A stretch of 64,000 nucleotides of DNA from Alphaproteobacteria bacterium (GCA_900768465.1 CAAGCY010000006.1:62001-126000), one strand, 5' to 3'; shown: positions 18,021 through 27,023, counted from the first letter of the stretch. The notes: a model not told the origin generated them from the letters alone. Numbers and translations are program-made.

Positions 18021-19186
18021 TACTGTTTCGCCGCATCCGCACCAAAACTGAACAACACGTGTTTAACGGTTTCTTTCAAACGACCGAAATATCCCAGCCG
18101 TTTGACATCGCGTTCGGCGTACAAAGGAATGACCGTATCCGCATGTTCGGGCGCGGATAAAACCAGAGACGCAATCTCCTGCCCTTTTTTTACGGGGGCT
18201 TTTAACGGTGTTTTGTATTTCAAGTGCGCGACGATATCTTTTTGTCTGCCTTTGGGCAAAGTCAGCGTTAAGCCTTTTGCGGGAACGGCGGAAACGGATT
18301 TCGTTTCGCCCAGCCAAACGGGAACGGACACGACTTTGACGTTTTCCTTCAGCACGGCATAGTTGCTGAATTCGCGAAAGCCCCAGTTCATCAGGCGCAA
18401 AGATTCGTCGCCGCGTTCTTTCATCGTTTTTAGACCGTTGACAACCATAATCAGCCTGCGTCCGTTTTTCTTGGCAGAACCCGTCAACCCAAATCCGGAA
18501 ACGCTGGTATGTCCCGTTTTGATGCCGTCGGCAATACCCGGCATCAGCATCAGCAACGGATTTCTGTTTTCTTGGCGGATGCCGTTAAACGTAAAGCTTT
18601 GTTCGGAATAAATGCTGTAATATTCGGGAAAGTCGCGAATAATGTGGTGCGCCAGAACCGCCAAATCTTTGGCGGACATTTTGTGGTCGGGATTCGGCCA
18701 GCCCGTCGCATTGGCAAAATGAGAGTTCTTCAATCCCAGTTCTTTGGCTTTTTGATTGGCAAGCTCGGCGAATTCCGCTTCCGATCCCGCGATGTTTTCA
18801 GCGGCAACGATGCAGGCGTCATTCCCCGATTGAACAATGATGCCGCGCAGCAAATCCTTGACTTTGACGCGCTGTTTGTCTTTTAAAAACATGGTCGAGC
18901 TGCCGGTTTTCGCACCGCCTTTGCGCCAAGCGTTTTCACTGACGATAAAAACGTCGTCAGGCGACAAACGCCCGTCTTTCAGCCGTTCGAATATCAAATA
19001 AGCCGTCATCAGCTTGCTCATGGACGCGGGCGGCATCGGATCGTCAGCGTTTTTTTCATAAAAGAACTCGCCCGTTTCAAAATCCATCAAAACGGCGTTT
19101 TTCGCCTTTGTTTCAATCGCGCCCGCAACGGAAGCGGCACATACCAAACACGTCGTTGCCGACAATAAAAATTTCCGGTTAATCAT
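18020..19186 (-). CDS. dacA: D-alanyl-D-alanine carboxypeptidase (PBP5/6 type)
   Basis: The 388-residue periplasmic enzyme trims pentapeptide stems in peptidoglycan. After a signal peptide (about 1-23) come the three penicillin-binding motifs: SMSK (PASMSKLMTAY), SGN (VQSGNDACIVAAE) and KTG (IKTGHTSVSGFGL). A PBP5-like C-terminal domain and a terminal amphipathic helix (RLKETVKHVLFSFG) would hold it on the membrane. It sits 2 bp after rlpA, a common pairing. Confidence 0.94.
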   Translation of the reverse strand: MINRKFLLSATTCLVCAASVAGAIETKAKNAVLMDFETGEFFYEKNADDPMPPASMSKLMTAYLIFERLKDGRLSPDDVFIVSENAWRKGGAKTGSSTMFLKDKQRVKVKDLLRGIIVQSGNDACIVAAENIAGSEAEFAELANQKAKELGLKNSHFANATGWPNPDHKMSAKDLAVLAHHIIRDFPEYYSIYSEQSFTFNGIRQENRNPLLMLMPGIADGIKTGHTSVSGFGLTGSAKKNGRRLIMVVNGLKTMKERGDESLRLMNWGFREFSNYAVLKENVKVVSVPVWLGETKSVSAVPAKGLTLTLPKGRQKDIVAHLKYKTPLKAPVKKGQEIASLVLSAPEHADTVIPLYAERDVKRLGYFGRLKETVKHVLFSFGADAAKQ

Positions 19187-19188
19187 CT

Positions 19189-20319
19189 TTAGAACGCCCT
19201 ATCCAATCGCCGCCCGACATCGGAGGCTTTTTCTTCCACCAAACGCGCGTCGCCGAAGCCCGCGTTCGTTACTTTATCCATAATTTCCAAAGCCTTTTTG
19301 GCGTTGGCGGGACCCAAGCGCACCCGATACAGGGATTTGCCGTTGACGGTTACGGGAATAATGACGACCGAACCGTATTTGGACACCTTGGATTTCATTT
19401 TTTCTGCATTGTCTTCGCTGCCGAACGCGCCAACCTGCACATAATATCCGGGCGCAATCGCCGCTGCCGTCAAAACGGACGCTTTTTTCGCCGGCGCAAT
19501 CGGTTGTTTTTTCACAACGGGCGTCGGAGCGGGAGCGGACTGCGGTTTAGGCGGCACAACTTCGTGCCGAGCCTGCGCTTGGCTTAAATCGGCGTCCCAA
19601 TCATTGTATCGATCGGAATCGGACGTCTGCGCGGCAGCCCCCGCAATCAAAGGCATTTCATCTGCGGGAACGGGCGGCTTGTTTGCCAAACGGGGATAGT
19701 TCAAATTTTTCGGCGGAGCGGGTTTGTTGTTTTCCGCCGCAACAAGCGCGGCAACGGGAGTCGCCCGCATATCGACGGAAGAAGCCTGCCCCTCCTGCTC
19801 GGCCAGCAATTCCCGCTTCAAAGCCTTGCTTTCTTCGGGCAAAACTTCGACTTGAACCTGAGTCGTGCCTTGGTCTTTAAATCCCAGAATCTGCGCGGCT
19901 TTCATTGAAACGTCGATGATTCTGTCGTTTTTGAACGGTCCGCGGTCGTTGACGCGAACGACCAGACTGCGCCCGTTTTGCAAGTTCGTCACCCGAACCA
20001 TGCTGGGCAAAGGCAGCGTTCTGTGCGCCGCCGTCAAATCGTGCATATCGTACAATTCGCCGTTTGCCGTTATGCCGTTATGAAAATCCGCGCCGTACCA
20101 TGACGAAACGCCGACTTCTTTGTACGAATAATCCTCTTTCGGATAGTACCAAATGCCGTCGACCTGATACGGATTGCCGACCTTGTAATATCCGCCCGAT
20201 TTTCCTGCGGGCTGAGCCGTCGCGCCGGACGGCGACGACGAAAACGAACCGATTCCGTCCGAACAGGCGGTCAGCGCCAACGCCGTTGAAATCATTAGGA
20301 TTTTCATCAAAGAGTTCAT
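19189..20319 (-). CDS. rlpA: Septal ring lytic transglycosylase RlpA, lipoprotein with SPOR domain
   Basis: The 376-residue product starts with a lipoprotein signal (lipobox LTAC, Cys about 19). The double-psi beta-barrel domain has SWYGADFHNGITANGELYD and the catalytic-type HRTLPL, RVNDRGPF motifs (about 72-165). A Pro/Ala-rich linker leads to a C-terminal SPOR domain (YYVQVGAFGSEDNAEKMKSK to the end) that binds denuded septal glycan. GAAAGGA is 8 bases from the chosen ATG. Confidence 0.93.
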   Translation of the reverse strand: MNSLMKILMISTALALTACSDGIGSFSSSPSGATAQPAGKSGGYYKVGNPYQVDGIWYYPKEDYSYKEVGVSSWYGADFHNGITANGELYDMHDLTAAHRTLPLPSMVRVTNLQNGRSLVVRVNDRGPFKNDRIIDVSMKAAQILGFKDQGTTQVQVEVLPEESKALKRELLAEQEGQASSVDMRATPVAALVAAENNKPAPPKNLNYPRLANKPPVPADEMPLIAGAAAQTSDSDRYNDWDADLSQAQARHEVVPPKPQSAPAPTPVVKKQPIAPAKKASVLTAAAIAPGYYVQVGAFGSEDNAEKMKSKVSKYGSVVIIPVTVNGKSLYRVRLGPANAKKALEIMDKVTNAGFGDARLVEEKASDVGRRLDRAF

Positions 20320-20361
20320 CTCGTGTTTCCTTTCTTGTCCAAAAGAATAACGGCTAAGCGC

Positions 20362-21945
20362 TTAGGAATCAAGGCGGTTGTCAACTTTTTTTCGACCTTT
20401 GACCGCCCCGCCCTTTCTTTTTTGATTTTTAACTTTAACATTCTTTTCCAACTTTTTGATTTTGCGTTGTTTTTTACGCCGAGCTTTTTGTTCCGCTTCT
20501 TCTTTTTTCCAAAATTCGGCAACGGCGGGATCGGTTTCTCCGATTTCCAGATTCCGCGCCGCCTGAATACGCATTTTCGTCAGCAGTTTGCGATTGATTC
20601 CCGTGCTTTGCAGACCGTACACTTTTTTGTACAAATCAACCGCCCTTTTAGTGGATTTTCCCAGTTTGCCGTCTATCGGTCCCTTGTAATAACTGCCTTT
20701 GGACAGGATGGTTTGCAGTTCGCGCACTTCGTCAAAGGTCAAATCCCTGCGTTCCGCGCCGCCGCTTAAGACCAGCCGCATAAAGTGCAGCAGGGACGGA
20801 TTGGCGTATCCGTCGGCGGGCAAATCGTACAAAGATTGAAATTTTCGCACGGCTTCGCGGCTTTTGCGCCCCAAGATTCCGTCCGCCTCGCCCGCGTACA
20901 AGTCCATTTTCGCCAGCAGTTCCTGAACTTCCAAAGAATTTTCCATCGAAAAAGTCTTGCCGGCGGCGTATTTCTTTTTGAACGGAGGCAATCCTTGAAT
21001 CCTGTCAGCCAAATGTCCGACGGCAATCGCGTACAAAACGGAATTGTTCCATTGCAAAATAACGTCGAAGTTTGAATACACCAGAAAAGCGGGACCCTGC
21101 ACTCCTGCGGGTAAAAACAGTTTTGCGGGCGTGGACAGCGGAGCTTTTTCGAAATTAACGAATTCAACGCCGGCATCCAGCCATTCCTGCAAAGTCCTTT
21201 TTTGTTCAATCAAATTCCAGTCGAACCGTTTCGGCAGGAAAGCCTCCATACCCCAGCCGATGGCTTTGTTCCACCCTTCGGATGACAGATAGTTCGCCGC
21301 CGAAGCCAAAGCGTCGGGCAAACTGTTCCACAAATCGGGAACGCCATCGCCGTCGCGGTCCACGGCAAAAGCATGGTAAGTCGACGGCATAAATTGAAAA
21401 TTGCCGAACGCCCCTGCCCAAGATCCCTTCATTTTTTCAGGGGAAACGCCCGACTGCACCATTTTAACGGCGTGCATCAGTTCGGAGCGGAAAAAATCGG
21501 GACGCCGCGTGTCGTACGCCAAAGTCGACAGCGCGCCGATAACGGGATAATCGCCTTTTCGTTTGCCGAAATCGGTTTCCATTCCCCAAAAAGCAATCAA
21601 ATAAGCGGGCGGAACACCGTATTCTTTGTAAACGGCGTTCAGCAGTTCTTCATTGTCTGCCAACATTTTTCTGGCTTTGCGGATACGCAGGACATTGATG
21701 GCGTTATCGATGTAAGTTTGAAAATCCTTGCGTAATTCGGGCTGTTTGCGGTCGCGCGTGATAACAGAGGGAATCAGCTGTTGTTCGGCAAACGCGATAT
21801 CCAGCGTTTGGGCGGAAACGCCGCTGTCAACGGCTTCGCGGCGAAATTCCTCGTACCATTCGGCAAAGCTCATGTTTTCCGCCCCGTGCGCGGAAAGCGA
21901 ACAAGCCATGCTCAATAAAAAAAATCCTTTGCCCAGCCGAAACAT
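20362..21945 (-). CDS. Lytic murein transglycosylase (MltB family) with two peptidoglycan-binding domains
   Basis: About 527 residues. A signal peptide is followed by the transglycosylase domain, whose catalytic Glu lies in AFWGMETDFGKRKGDYP; GNFQFMPSTYHAFAVDRDGDG is also characteristic. Two peptidoglycan-binding repeats follow (QELLAKMDLYAGEADGILGR and LQTILSKGSYYKGPIDGKLG). The C-terminal ~50 residues are extremely Lys/Arg-rich, unusual for this family and perhaps for binding anionic polymers. The ATG at 21945 was preferred over 21963 on ribosome-site spacing, but either is possible. It probably works with RlpA and DacA. Confidence 0.88.
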   Translation of the reverse strand: MFRLGKGFFLLSMACSLSAHGAENMSFAEWYEEFRREAVDSGVSAQTLDIAFAEQQLIPSVITRDRKQPELRKDFQTYIDNAINVLRIRKARKMLADNEELLNAVYKEYGVPPAYLIAFWGMETDFGKRKGDYPVIGALSTLAYDTRRPDFFRSELMHAVKMVQSGVSPEKMKGSWAGAFGNFQFMPSTYHAFAVDRDGDGVPDLWNSLPDALASAANYLSSEGWNKAIGWGMEAFLPKRFDWNLIEQKRTLQEWLDAGVEFVNFEKAPLSTPAKLFLPAGVQGPAFLVYSNFDVILQWNNSVLYAIAVGHLADRIQGLPPFKKKYAAGKTFSMENSLEVQELLAKMDLYAGEADGILGRKSREAVRKFQSLYDLPADGYANPSLLHFMRLVLSGGAERRDLTFDEVRELQTILSKGSYYKGPIDGKLGKSTKRAVDLYKKVYGLQSTGINRKLLTKMRIQAARNLEIGETDPAVAEFWKKEEAEQKARRKKQRKIKKLEKNVKVKNQKRKGGAVKGRKKVDNRLDS

Positions 21946-21963
21946 CGTCAAACAGCCTTTCAT

Positions 21964-22257
21964 ATTCCTTTGTAAAAGACAGTTCTTATTTTTTCGTTAA
22001 AGGCAAAAGAAAAGCACCGCTTATGAATCACCGCTTGAAAGGGGGATTTATAAAAAAGGGTCGTTTGATTTAAAGCTAATCCGCAAAGCGTCAACATTGC
22101 GAAAAAATATAAATTTCAACGGCTTCTAAAAATTATGTTGTATTCAAACCGTATGTCTGATATTGGTAAATCAAACGACGAATTCCTTTGAAAAACACAT
22201 TCGCGACAGAGGATGAAATCCGGTATGAAAACAGCGTTATTTAACGGATAACACTTA
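21964..22257. other. AT-rich intergenic region
   Basis: No gene or RNA is recognised here. It includes the 17-base word AAAGAAAAGCACCGCTT (22006-22022), which recurs at 23041-23057 on the other side of the acyltransferase gene. Confidence 0.4.
22006..22022 (+). repeat. Direct repeat flanking the acyltransferase, copy 1
   Basis: AAAGAAAAGCACCGCTT is identical to 23041-23057. The second copy is the left arm of a terminator; this copy has lost the right arm. Confidence 0.6.
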
Positions 22258-23042
22258 ATGAAACGCACTTTTGATAAAACAATATGCGGCAATTTTGGAA
22301 ATTTTGTTTTGAAAATCCCGCTCATCTCTTTTTACGGAATGATGCGTCTGTTGACGCGACACAAAAAAAGATCTATTGGCGGCAAAAATTCTGTAATGCG
22401 ATAGGTAAAGGCGGCGTAGTTGTTGATGAAACGGGATGTGAAGTCGTTATTCCCGGCGTAAAAGTTCATGTCGTCGGAACGGGAAATCGGATTGTTATTG
22501 ATAAACGTGTGAATATCCTGAAAAAAGGAGTTATCTCCATTTCGATTTTTGGAGACAATAATACCGTCATCATCGGGAATATAATGGTCGTCAACAAACT
22601 TCGTTTGGATTTCGGAGACAGCAGCCTTTTTGTTCATCATTCTCTAATGGATATCGGTAGCGGAACGTCAATGGGGGATCTAGCAATTCAAACAAGCAAC
22701 TCCAACGCAACGGTTAAAATTGGCAATGACTGCATGTTTTCCACGGGAATAACTGTCTACCATACGGACGGGCATCCGGTTTACGACATAAAAACAGGGA
22801 AAATTATCAATAAAGTGGGAATTTTGGCAATCGGCAACCACGTTTGGGTTGGTAAGGACGCGTTAATTTTAAAAAACGTTGTGATTCCGGATGGCTGTAT
22901 TATTGCCAGAAATGCCGTTGTTACAAAAAAATTCGATACGCCCAACAGCGTCATTGCAGGCAATCCCGCCGCAGTTAAAAAGACGGGAATAGCTTGGAAA
23001 TCGACTGATACGGCGTATTATGAAAACAATGCCGAGGGTTAA
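22258..23042 (+). pseudogene. Left-handed beta-helix (hexapeptide) acyltransferase, probably frameshifted near its N-terminus
   Basis: From about 22400 to the stop at 23042 the frame encodes a hexapeptide-repeat acyltransferase: repeats such as ISIFGDNNTVIIG, the active-site-type IGNDCMFSTGITVYHTDGH, and the C-terminal AIGNHVWVGKDALILKNVVIPDG. Such enzymes acetylate sugars of surface polysaccharides. The frame is open back to 22284, but the first ~40 residues in it look unnatural. The frame one base away, starting at ATG 22258 (MKRTFDKTICGNFGNFVLKI), gives a plausible N-terminus and ends at a stop near 22404. The switch region includes a run of seven A. The gene is AT-rich compared with its neighbours, suggesting transfer. 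It could instead be functional from 22284. Confidence 0.55.
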
Positions 23043-23057
23043 AGAAAAGCACCGCTT
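23041..23057 (+). repeat. Direct repeat flanking the acyltransferase, copy 2
   Basis: Identical to 22006-22022; overlaps the terminator at 23046. Confidence 0.6.
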
Positions 23058-23070
23058 TGAACGGTGCTTT
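23046..23070 (+). terminator. Terminator after the acyltransferase
   Basis: AAAGCACCG pairs with CGGTGCTTT around a 7-base loop. The stem ends in T on both strands, so it may serve the convergent gene as well. Confidence 0.7.
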
Positions 23071-23077
23071 GCCTAGG

Positions 23078-23674
23078 TTATTTTAAAAGGTCCCGCAGTT
23101 TTTTGTACAGCAAAACCGCCTTGAAATACGTTTCGACACCGTTCAAAGTCGTTTTGATTTCGCCGGCTTTTGTAATGATGGAAAAACGTCCCGCGGCATC
23201 GTTGCGCGGCGGATTGATTGAAAACGACAGCACCGTGGACAGCGGATAAACGGCGGCGGCGAATTGATCTGAGGCGCGCGTGAAGAACAGAAGGGCTTTG
23301 TTGGTCAAAACCAAATAAGCGGGATCGCCCGCGGATCCTGTTTGGATTTTACAAACAACGCTTTCACCCGCCGCTAAATCGGTCAGTTCGGCATTGACAA
23401 CGGGCGGCGTCTGATCGGGAGTTTGAGCTTTTTGGAACAGTTCCTTGACCGTTTCCGCGGAGATTTCCTCGCGCGGCTGTGCGGCGTTTTCGGTTTTGCC
23501 GGCGCTCAGTTCGGACGCCATATCCTTGACTTCTCCGACTTTTTGCTTGGCTTTTTCGGTCAAGTCCTTAACGTCGATATTTTTGGCTTTTTCCGCCAGT
23601 CCGCCCAAAAATCCCGTCAGTTTTTTACCGACATCCTGCACTTTGTCTTCGGCGGATTTGATTTCGTCTGTCAT
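23078..23674 (-). CDS. Uncharacterised protein: amphipathic N-terminal helix plus PH-like domain
   Basis: 198 residues without signal peptide or membrane segment. Residues 1-65 are a charged helix with repeats (EKAKNIDVKDLTEKAKQKVG), like apolipoprotein- or LEA-style amphipathic helices. The region from about 105 to the end (GESVVCKIQTGS, AYLVLTNKALLFFTRAS, YPLSTVLSFSINPP) has the strand pattern of bacterial PH domains. A membrane- or envelope-stress-linked role is possible but unproven. It is monocistronic between a convergent gene and a divergent tRNA. Confidence 0.6.
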   Translation of the reverse strand: MTDEIKSAEDKVQDVGKKLTGFLGGLAEKAKNIDVKDLTEKAKQKVGEVKDMASELSAGKTENAAQPREEISAETVKELFQKAQTPDQTPPVVNAELTDLAAGESVVCKIQTGSAGDPAYLVLTNKALLFFTRASDQFAAAVYPLSTVLSFSINPPRNDAAGRFSIITKAGEIKTTLNGVETYFKAVLLYKKLRDLLK

Positions 23675-23806
23675 TTTTATCCCCTTTTGCTAAAAAATTG
23701 AACCTGACAACATAATGCCTGATTTTCAACAAAAAAGCATCAAGAAATATCAGCTACATTTTCCTTGCAATTCGGATAAAAATCGGCAACAATGCGTTTG
23801 ATTTGC

Positions 23807-23896
23807 GGATAGGTGGCAGAGCGGTTGAATGCACCGGTCTTGAAAACCGGCGACTCTTTACGGAGTTCGTGAGTTCGAATCTCACCCTATCCGCCA
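23807..23896 (+). tRNA. tRNA-Ser (anticodon UGA)
   Basis: A 90-nt type II tRNA. The acceptor stem GGATAGG (23807-23813) pairs with CCTATCC, followed by G and an encoded CCA. The anticodon loop CTTGAAA gives UGA, which reads UCA and UCG codons. The long variable arm is typical of serine tRNAs. A terminator follows directly. serS is at 47208. Confidence 0.95.
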
Positions 23897-23901
23897 TCCA
23901 C

Positions 23902-23930
23902 AAAAAAGCCCCGATAATCGGGGCTTTTTT
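23902..23930 (+). terminator. Terminator of tRNA-Ser
   Basis: The hairpin GCCCCGATAATCGGGGC (23908-23924) is flanked by six A and six T. It is also the first part of the 109-bp direct repeat. Confidence 0.85.
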
Positions 23931-24017
23931 GCGGATAACGAATATAGAGCGTGAGATGAGAACTCGCGAAGTGAGTTCGGCGACCGGAGGGAGCGATGCC
24001 CTTTAGGGCGGTCCGCA
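23909..24017 (+). repeat. 109-bp direct repeat, copy 1
   Basis: The 109 bases match 24076-24184 at 105 positions. The unit contains a terminator hairpin, then nested palindromes such as GAACTC-GCGAAGT-GAGTTC and GCCCTTTAGGGC. Copy 1 is followed by a 14-base repeat of the tRNA 3' end (CTCACCCTATCCGC, 24043-24056). Confidence 0.9.
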
Positions 24018-24075
24018 GGACGAGGGCGCAAGCCCGAGCAACCTCACCCTATCCGCTTTTTTTTTAAGCATGATT

Positions 24076-24184
24076 CCCCGATAATCGGGGCTTTTTTGTG
24101 GATAATGAATATAGAGCGTGAGATGAGAACTCGCGAAGTGAGTTCGGCGACCGGAGGGAGCGACGCCCTTTAGGGCAGTCCGCA
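24076..24184 (+). repeat. 109-bp direct repeat, copy 2
   Basis: Second copy, 167 bases after the first. The four differences are all transitions (C/T or G/A). Its right end abuts the 3' end of the SixA-like gene. Confidence 0.9.
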
Positions 24185-24196
24185 ACCCCACCCGTT

Positions 24197-24718
24197 TCAA
24201 TGTCTCGCCGCTCCGACAAAGTGCGCGTTTTCCGGCGAAAAATCGTTCCATTCGCCTTTGATTTCTATGCAGGCAAGCGACGCCGTTGGGAATCGTTCAG
24301 GCTCGTGCCGTTTGCTCAAAGCCACTAATTCCGCCAAAGACGGATTATGCCCGATCAGCAGCACTTCTTTTTTCTCGGACGACAATCGGTTCAAGATGTG
24401 GACGATTTCATCGGCTTCGGCATTGTAAAGCATATCTTCGAAAACGACTTCCGTCCCGTCGAACACATCCATGACGCGTTCCAAGGTTTCGCGGGTGCGC
24501 GCGGCGGGCGAACACAAGATTAAATCGGGCTTCAATTCCATGGAGCGCAACATTTTTTTCAGCTTTTTAACGTCTTTTCGCCCGCGTTTTGCCAAAGGTC
24601 TGTCCGCATCGCGGAATTTTTCCTTTTTTGACGCTTTGCCGTGGCGCATCAAGTACAAATGTCTGGGGTCTTCAGCGGCGGCGGGGACGGTTTTGGTTGT
24701 CTTCGGTTGTTTGGTCAT
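24197..24718 (-). CDS. SixA-like histidine phosphatase
   Basis: 173 residues of the histidine phosphatase superfamily. The catalytic RHG box is LYLMRHGKASKKE (about 22-34) with the SixA-type RPLAKRGRKDVKKL following. The second catalytic His lies in LLIGHNPSLAEL. SixA-type enzymes dephosphorylate His residues of phosphotransfer proteins or PTS components; the target here is not known. Confidence 0.85.
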   Translation of the reverse strand: MTKQPKTTKTVPAAAEDPRHLYLMRHGKASKKEKFRDADRPLAKRGRKDVKKLKKMLRSMELKPDLILCSPAARTRETLERVMDVFDGTEVVFEDMLYNAEADEIVHILNRLSSEKKEVLLIGHNPSLAELVALSKRHEPERFPTASLACIEIKGEWNDFSPENAHFVGAARH

Positions 24719-24866
24719 CGTACTTATCCTTTCTGCGATTTCTTTACATCAAAGTTAAGCGATATCGTTTTGAAAATAAAGATAGCCAATCTTTTTAGCT
24801 TCCATTTGACGTGAAAACGGATTATTTTTGCCGTATAAGGAATCATTTTTGCAAAAGGAATTGGAA

Positions 24867-27023
24867 ATGCACTCCTCTGCTGTTTCGGAAGACATCGACC
24901 TGAACACGCCCAAGCGTTTTTTTAACCGCGAACTGTCATGGCTGGCGTTTAACCGCCGCGTGTTGGAAGAAGCCGTCAACCCCCGCTATCCTTTGTTGGA
25001 ACGCCTGCGGTTTCTGGCGATTTCGGGGTCCAATCTGGACGAGTTTTTTATGGTTCGCATAGCGGGCATTTTAGAACAGATTTACGCGGGCATATCCAAT
25101 CGCAGCGACGACGGATTGACGCCGCAGGAACAGCTGGACGCCATTAACGAACAGGTTGATTTGCTGCGTGAAAAGCAGAACGATTACTTTAAGATTTTGC
25201 TGAAAGAGCTTGAAAAGAAAAAGATTTCAATCATCAATCGCGACAAGCTTTCCAAAAAGGATGCCGAAAAACTGTTGCCGATTTTCACGGACACCGTTTT
25301 TCCCGTTTTGACGCCGATAGCGTTGGATTCCGCGCATCCGTTTCCGTTTTTGCCGAACTTGTCGCTGTCGTTGATTTTGGAACTGTCGAACGGTGAAAAA
25401 GCCTTGATTCCTCTGCCGTCCGCCCTTCCCCGCTTTATCCGCGTCGGCAAAAAGCCGGCACGCTACATCGCGTTGGAAGACATCGTCCTGCTGTTCATCG
25501 ACCATATTTTCCCGCATGCGAAAGTCAAGGAACACGGTTTGTTTGCGATTATCCGCAACAGCCTGCTGAACGTGGACGAACGCGCCGAAGATTTGATGAT
25601 GCAGTTTGAAACCGCGTTGGACAAGCAAAGGCACGGCGCGGTCATCGCGTTGACCGTATCGCAAGATATGCCCGACGCTTTGGTTGATTTTCTGAGCAAA
25701 AAGCTGGACATCGAGCGCTTTGGCATTGTGCGCCGTTCGGGCATTATCCGCGTCCGCGCGCTGTCGGGGCTGATTACGCCCGATTTCAAAAGCTTGCTGT
25801 TCAAGCCTTACAAACCGCGCCATGCCGAACGCGTCCGCGACTTCAAAGGCGACCACTTCGCCGCCATTCGCAAAAAAGACATGGTCATTCACCATCCTTA
25901 CGAATCCTTTGAAGTCGTCGTCAAATTCCTGCAGCAAGCGGCAAAAGATCCCGATGTCGTGTCGATTAAGCAAACGCTGTACCGTACGAACAAAGATTCC
26001 CCGATTGTCAAGGCTTTGATAGCGGCGGCGAAAAACAAAAAAGCCGTGACGGCGGTTGTCGAGCTTCGCGCCCGTTTTGACGAAGCTGCCAACATCAAAT
26101 GGGCGCGCGACATGGAAAAAGCGGGCGTTCACGTCGTTTTCGGACTGATGAACTATAAGACGCACGCCAAAATATCGCTTGTAACACGCAAAGAAAACGG
26201 AGTTTTGCGCAGTTACGCCCACTTTGGCACGGGCAACTATCACGAAGTCACCGCGAACTTGTACACGGATTTGTCGTTTTTCACTTGCGACAAGGATTTG
26301 TGCAACGACGCCGCGCTGGTCTTTAATTATCTGACGGGCTACGCACAGCCCGAGGGCTTGAAAAAGCTTTCGATTGCGCCGATTAACCTGCGCGACAAGC
26401 TTTTAAAGCTGATTGACAGGGAAATCGAATTTGCCAAAGCGGGCAAGCCCGCCAACATCTGGGGCAAAATGAATTCGCTGTTGGACGACAAAATCATCGA
26501 CGCGTTTTACCGCGCGTCCCAAGCGGGCGTGAAAATCAATCTGGTTGTGCGCGGCATTTGCGCTCTGCGTCCGGGAATCGAAGGCTTGTCCGAAAACATC
26601 AAAGTTAAAAGCATTGTCGGACGCTTTTTGGAACATGCGCGGATTTACTGCTTCGGCAACGGGAACAAACTGCCCTCGCCCAAAGCGAAAGTCTTTATTT
26701 CTTCGGCGGATTTGATGCAAAGAAACACGATTCACCGTGTCGAAACGCTTGTTCCGATTTCAAATCCGACGGTACACGAACAAATCTTGGGTCAAATCAT
26801 GCAGGGCAACATCAAAGACGAAGCCAACAGCTGGATTTTGCATCCCGATATGACGTACACCCGCTTGTCGGAAAGCCCGCAAGCTTTTTCCTGCCACCAA
26901 TTTTTTATGACGCACCCCAGCTTGTCGGGACGCGGTACGGCAAAACTGCGCGACATTGTCGCCCGCCAGAAAAAAGCCGTCCGCCGCGAAGAAAAAAACA
27001 CCAAAAAGGATAACCGAAAATGA
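24867..27023 (+). CDS. ppk: Polyphosphate kinase (PPK1)
   Basis: The 718-residue enzyme reversibly polymerises the gamma-phosphate of ATP into polyphosphate. The N-terminal domain begins RFFNRELSWLAFNRRVLEEA. The autophosphorylated His lies in NYKTHAKISLVTRKENG and the second essential His in EHARIYCFGNGN, as in E. coli PPK1. The ATG at 24867 is preferred because AAAAGGA lies 7 bases before it; an in-frame ATG at 24828 lacks a ribosome site. It overlaps the next gene by 4 bp. Confidence 0.95.
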   Translation: MHSSAVSEDIDLNTPKRFFNRELSWLAFNRRVLEEAVNPRYPLLERLRFLAISGSNLDEFFMVRIAGILEQIYAGISNRSDDGLTPQEQLDAINEQVDLLREKQNDYFKILLKELEKKKISIINRDKLSKKDAEKLLPIFTDTVFPVLTPIALDSAHPFPFLPNLSLSLILELSNGEKALIPLPSALPRFIRVGKKPARYIALEDIVLLFIDHIFPHAKVKEHGLFAIIRNSLLNVDERAEDLMMQFETALDKQRHGAVIALTVSQDMPDALVDFLSKKLDIERFGIVRRSGIIRVRALSGLITPDFKSLLFKPYKPRHAERVRDFKGDHFAAIRKKDMVIHHPYESFEVVVKFLQQAAKDPDVVSIKQTLYRTNKDSPIVKALIAAAKNKKAVTAVVELRARFDEAANIKWARDMEKAGVHVVFGLMNYKTHAKISLVTRKENGVLRSYAHFGTGNYHEVTANLYTDLSFFTCDKDLCNDAALVFNYLTGYAQPEGLKKLSIAPINLRDKLLKLIDREIEFAKAGKPANIWGKMNSLLDDKIIDAFYRASQAGVKINLVVRGICALRPGIEGLSENIKVKSIVGRFLEHARIYCFGNGNKLPSPKAKVFISSADLMQRNTIHRVETLVPISNPTVHEQILGQIMQGNIKDEANSWILHPDMTYTRLSESPQAFSCHQFFMTHPSLSGRGTAKLRDIVARQKKAVRREEKNTKKDNRK

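Noticed and set aside
22116..22325. A 69-codon minus-strand frame upstream of the acyltransferase
   Set aside because: No ribosome site, no recognisable domain, and it overlaps the acyltransferase start.
23902..24184. CRISPR array at the repeated region after tRNA-Ser
   Set aside because: Only two long units with no regular spacers and no cas genes nearby.
24003..24251. An 82-codon frame across the repeat region
   Set aside because: It crosses the repeat and runs into the end of the SixA-like gene in another frame; no ribosome site and unnatural composition.
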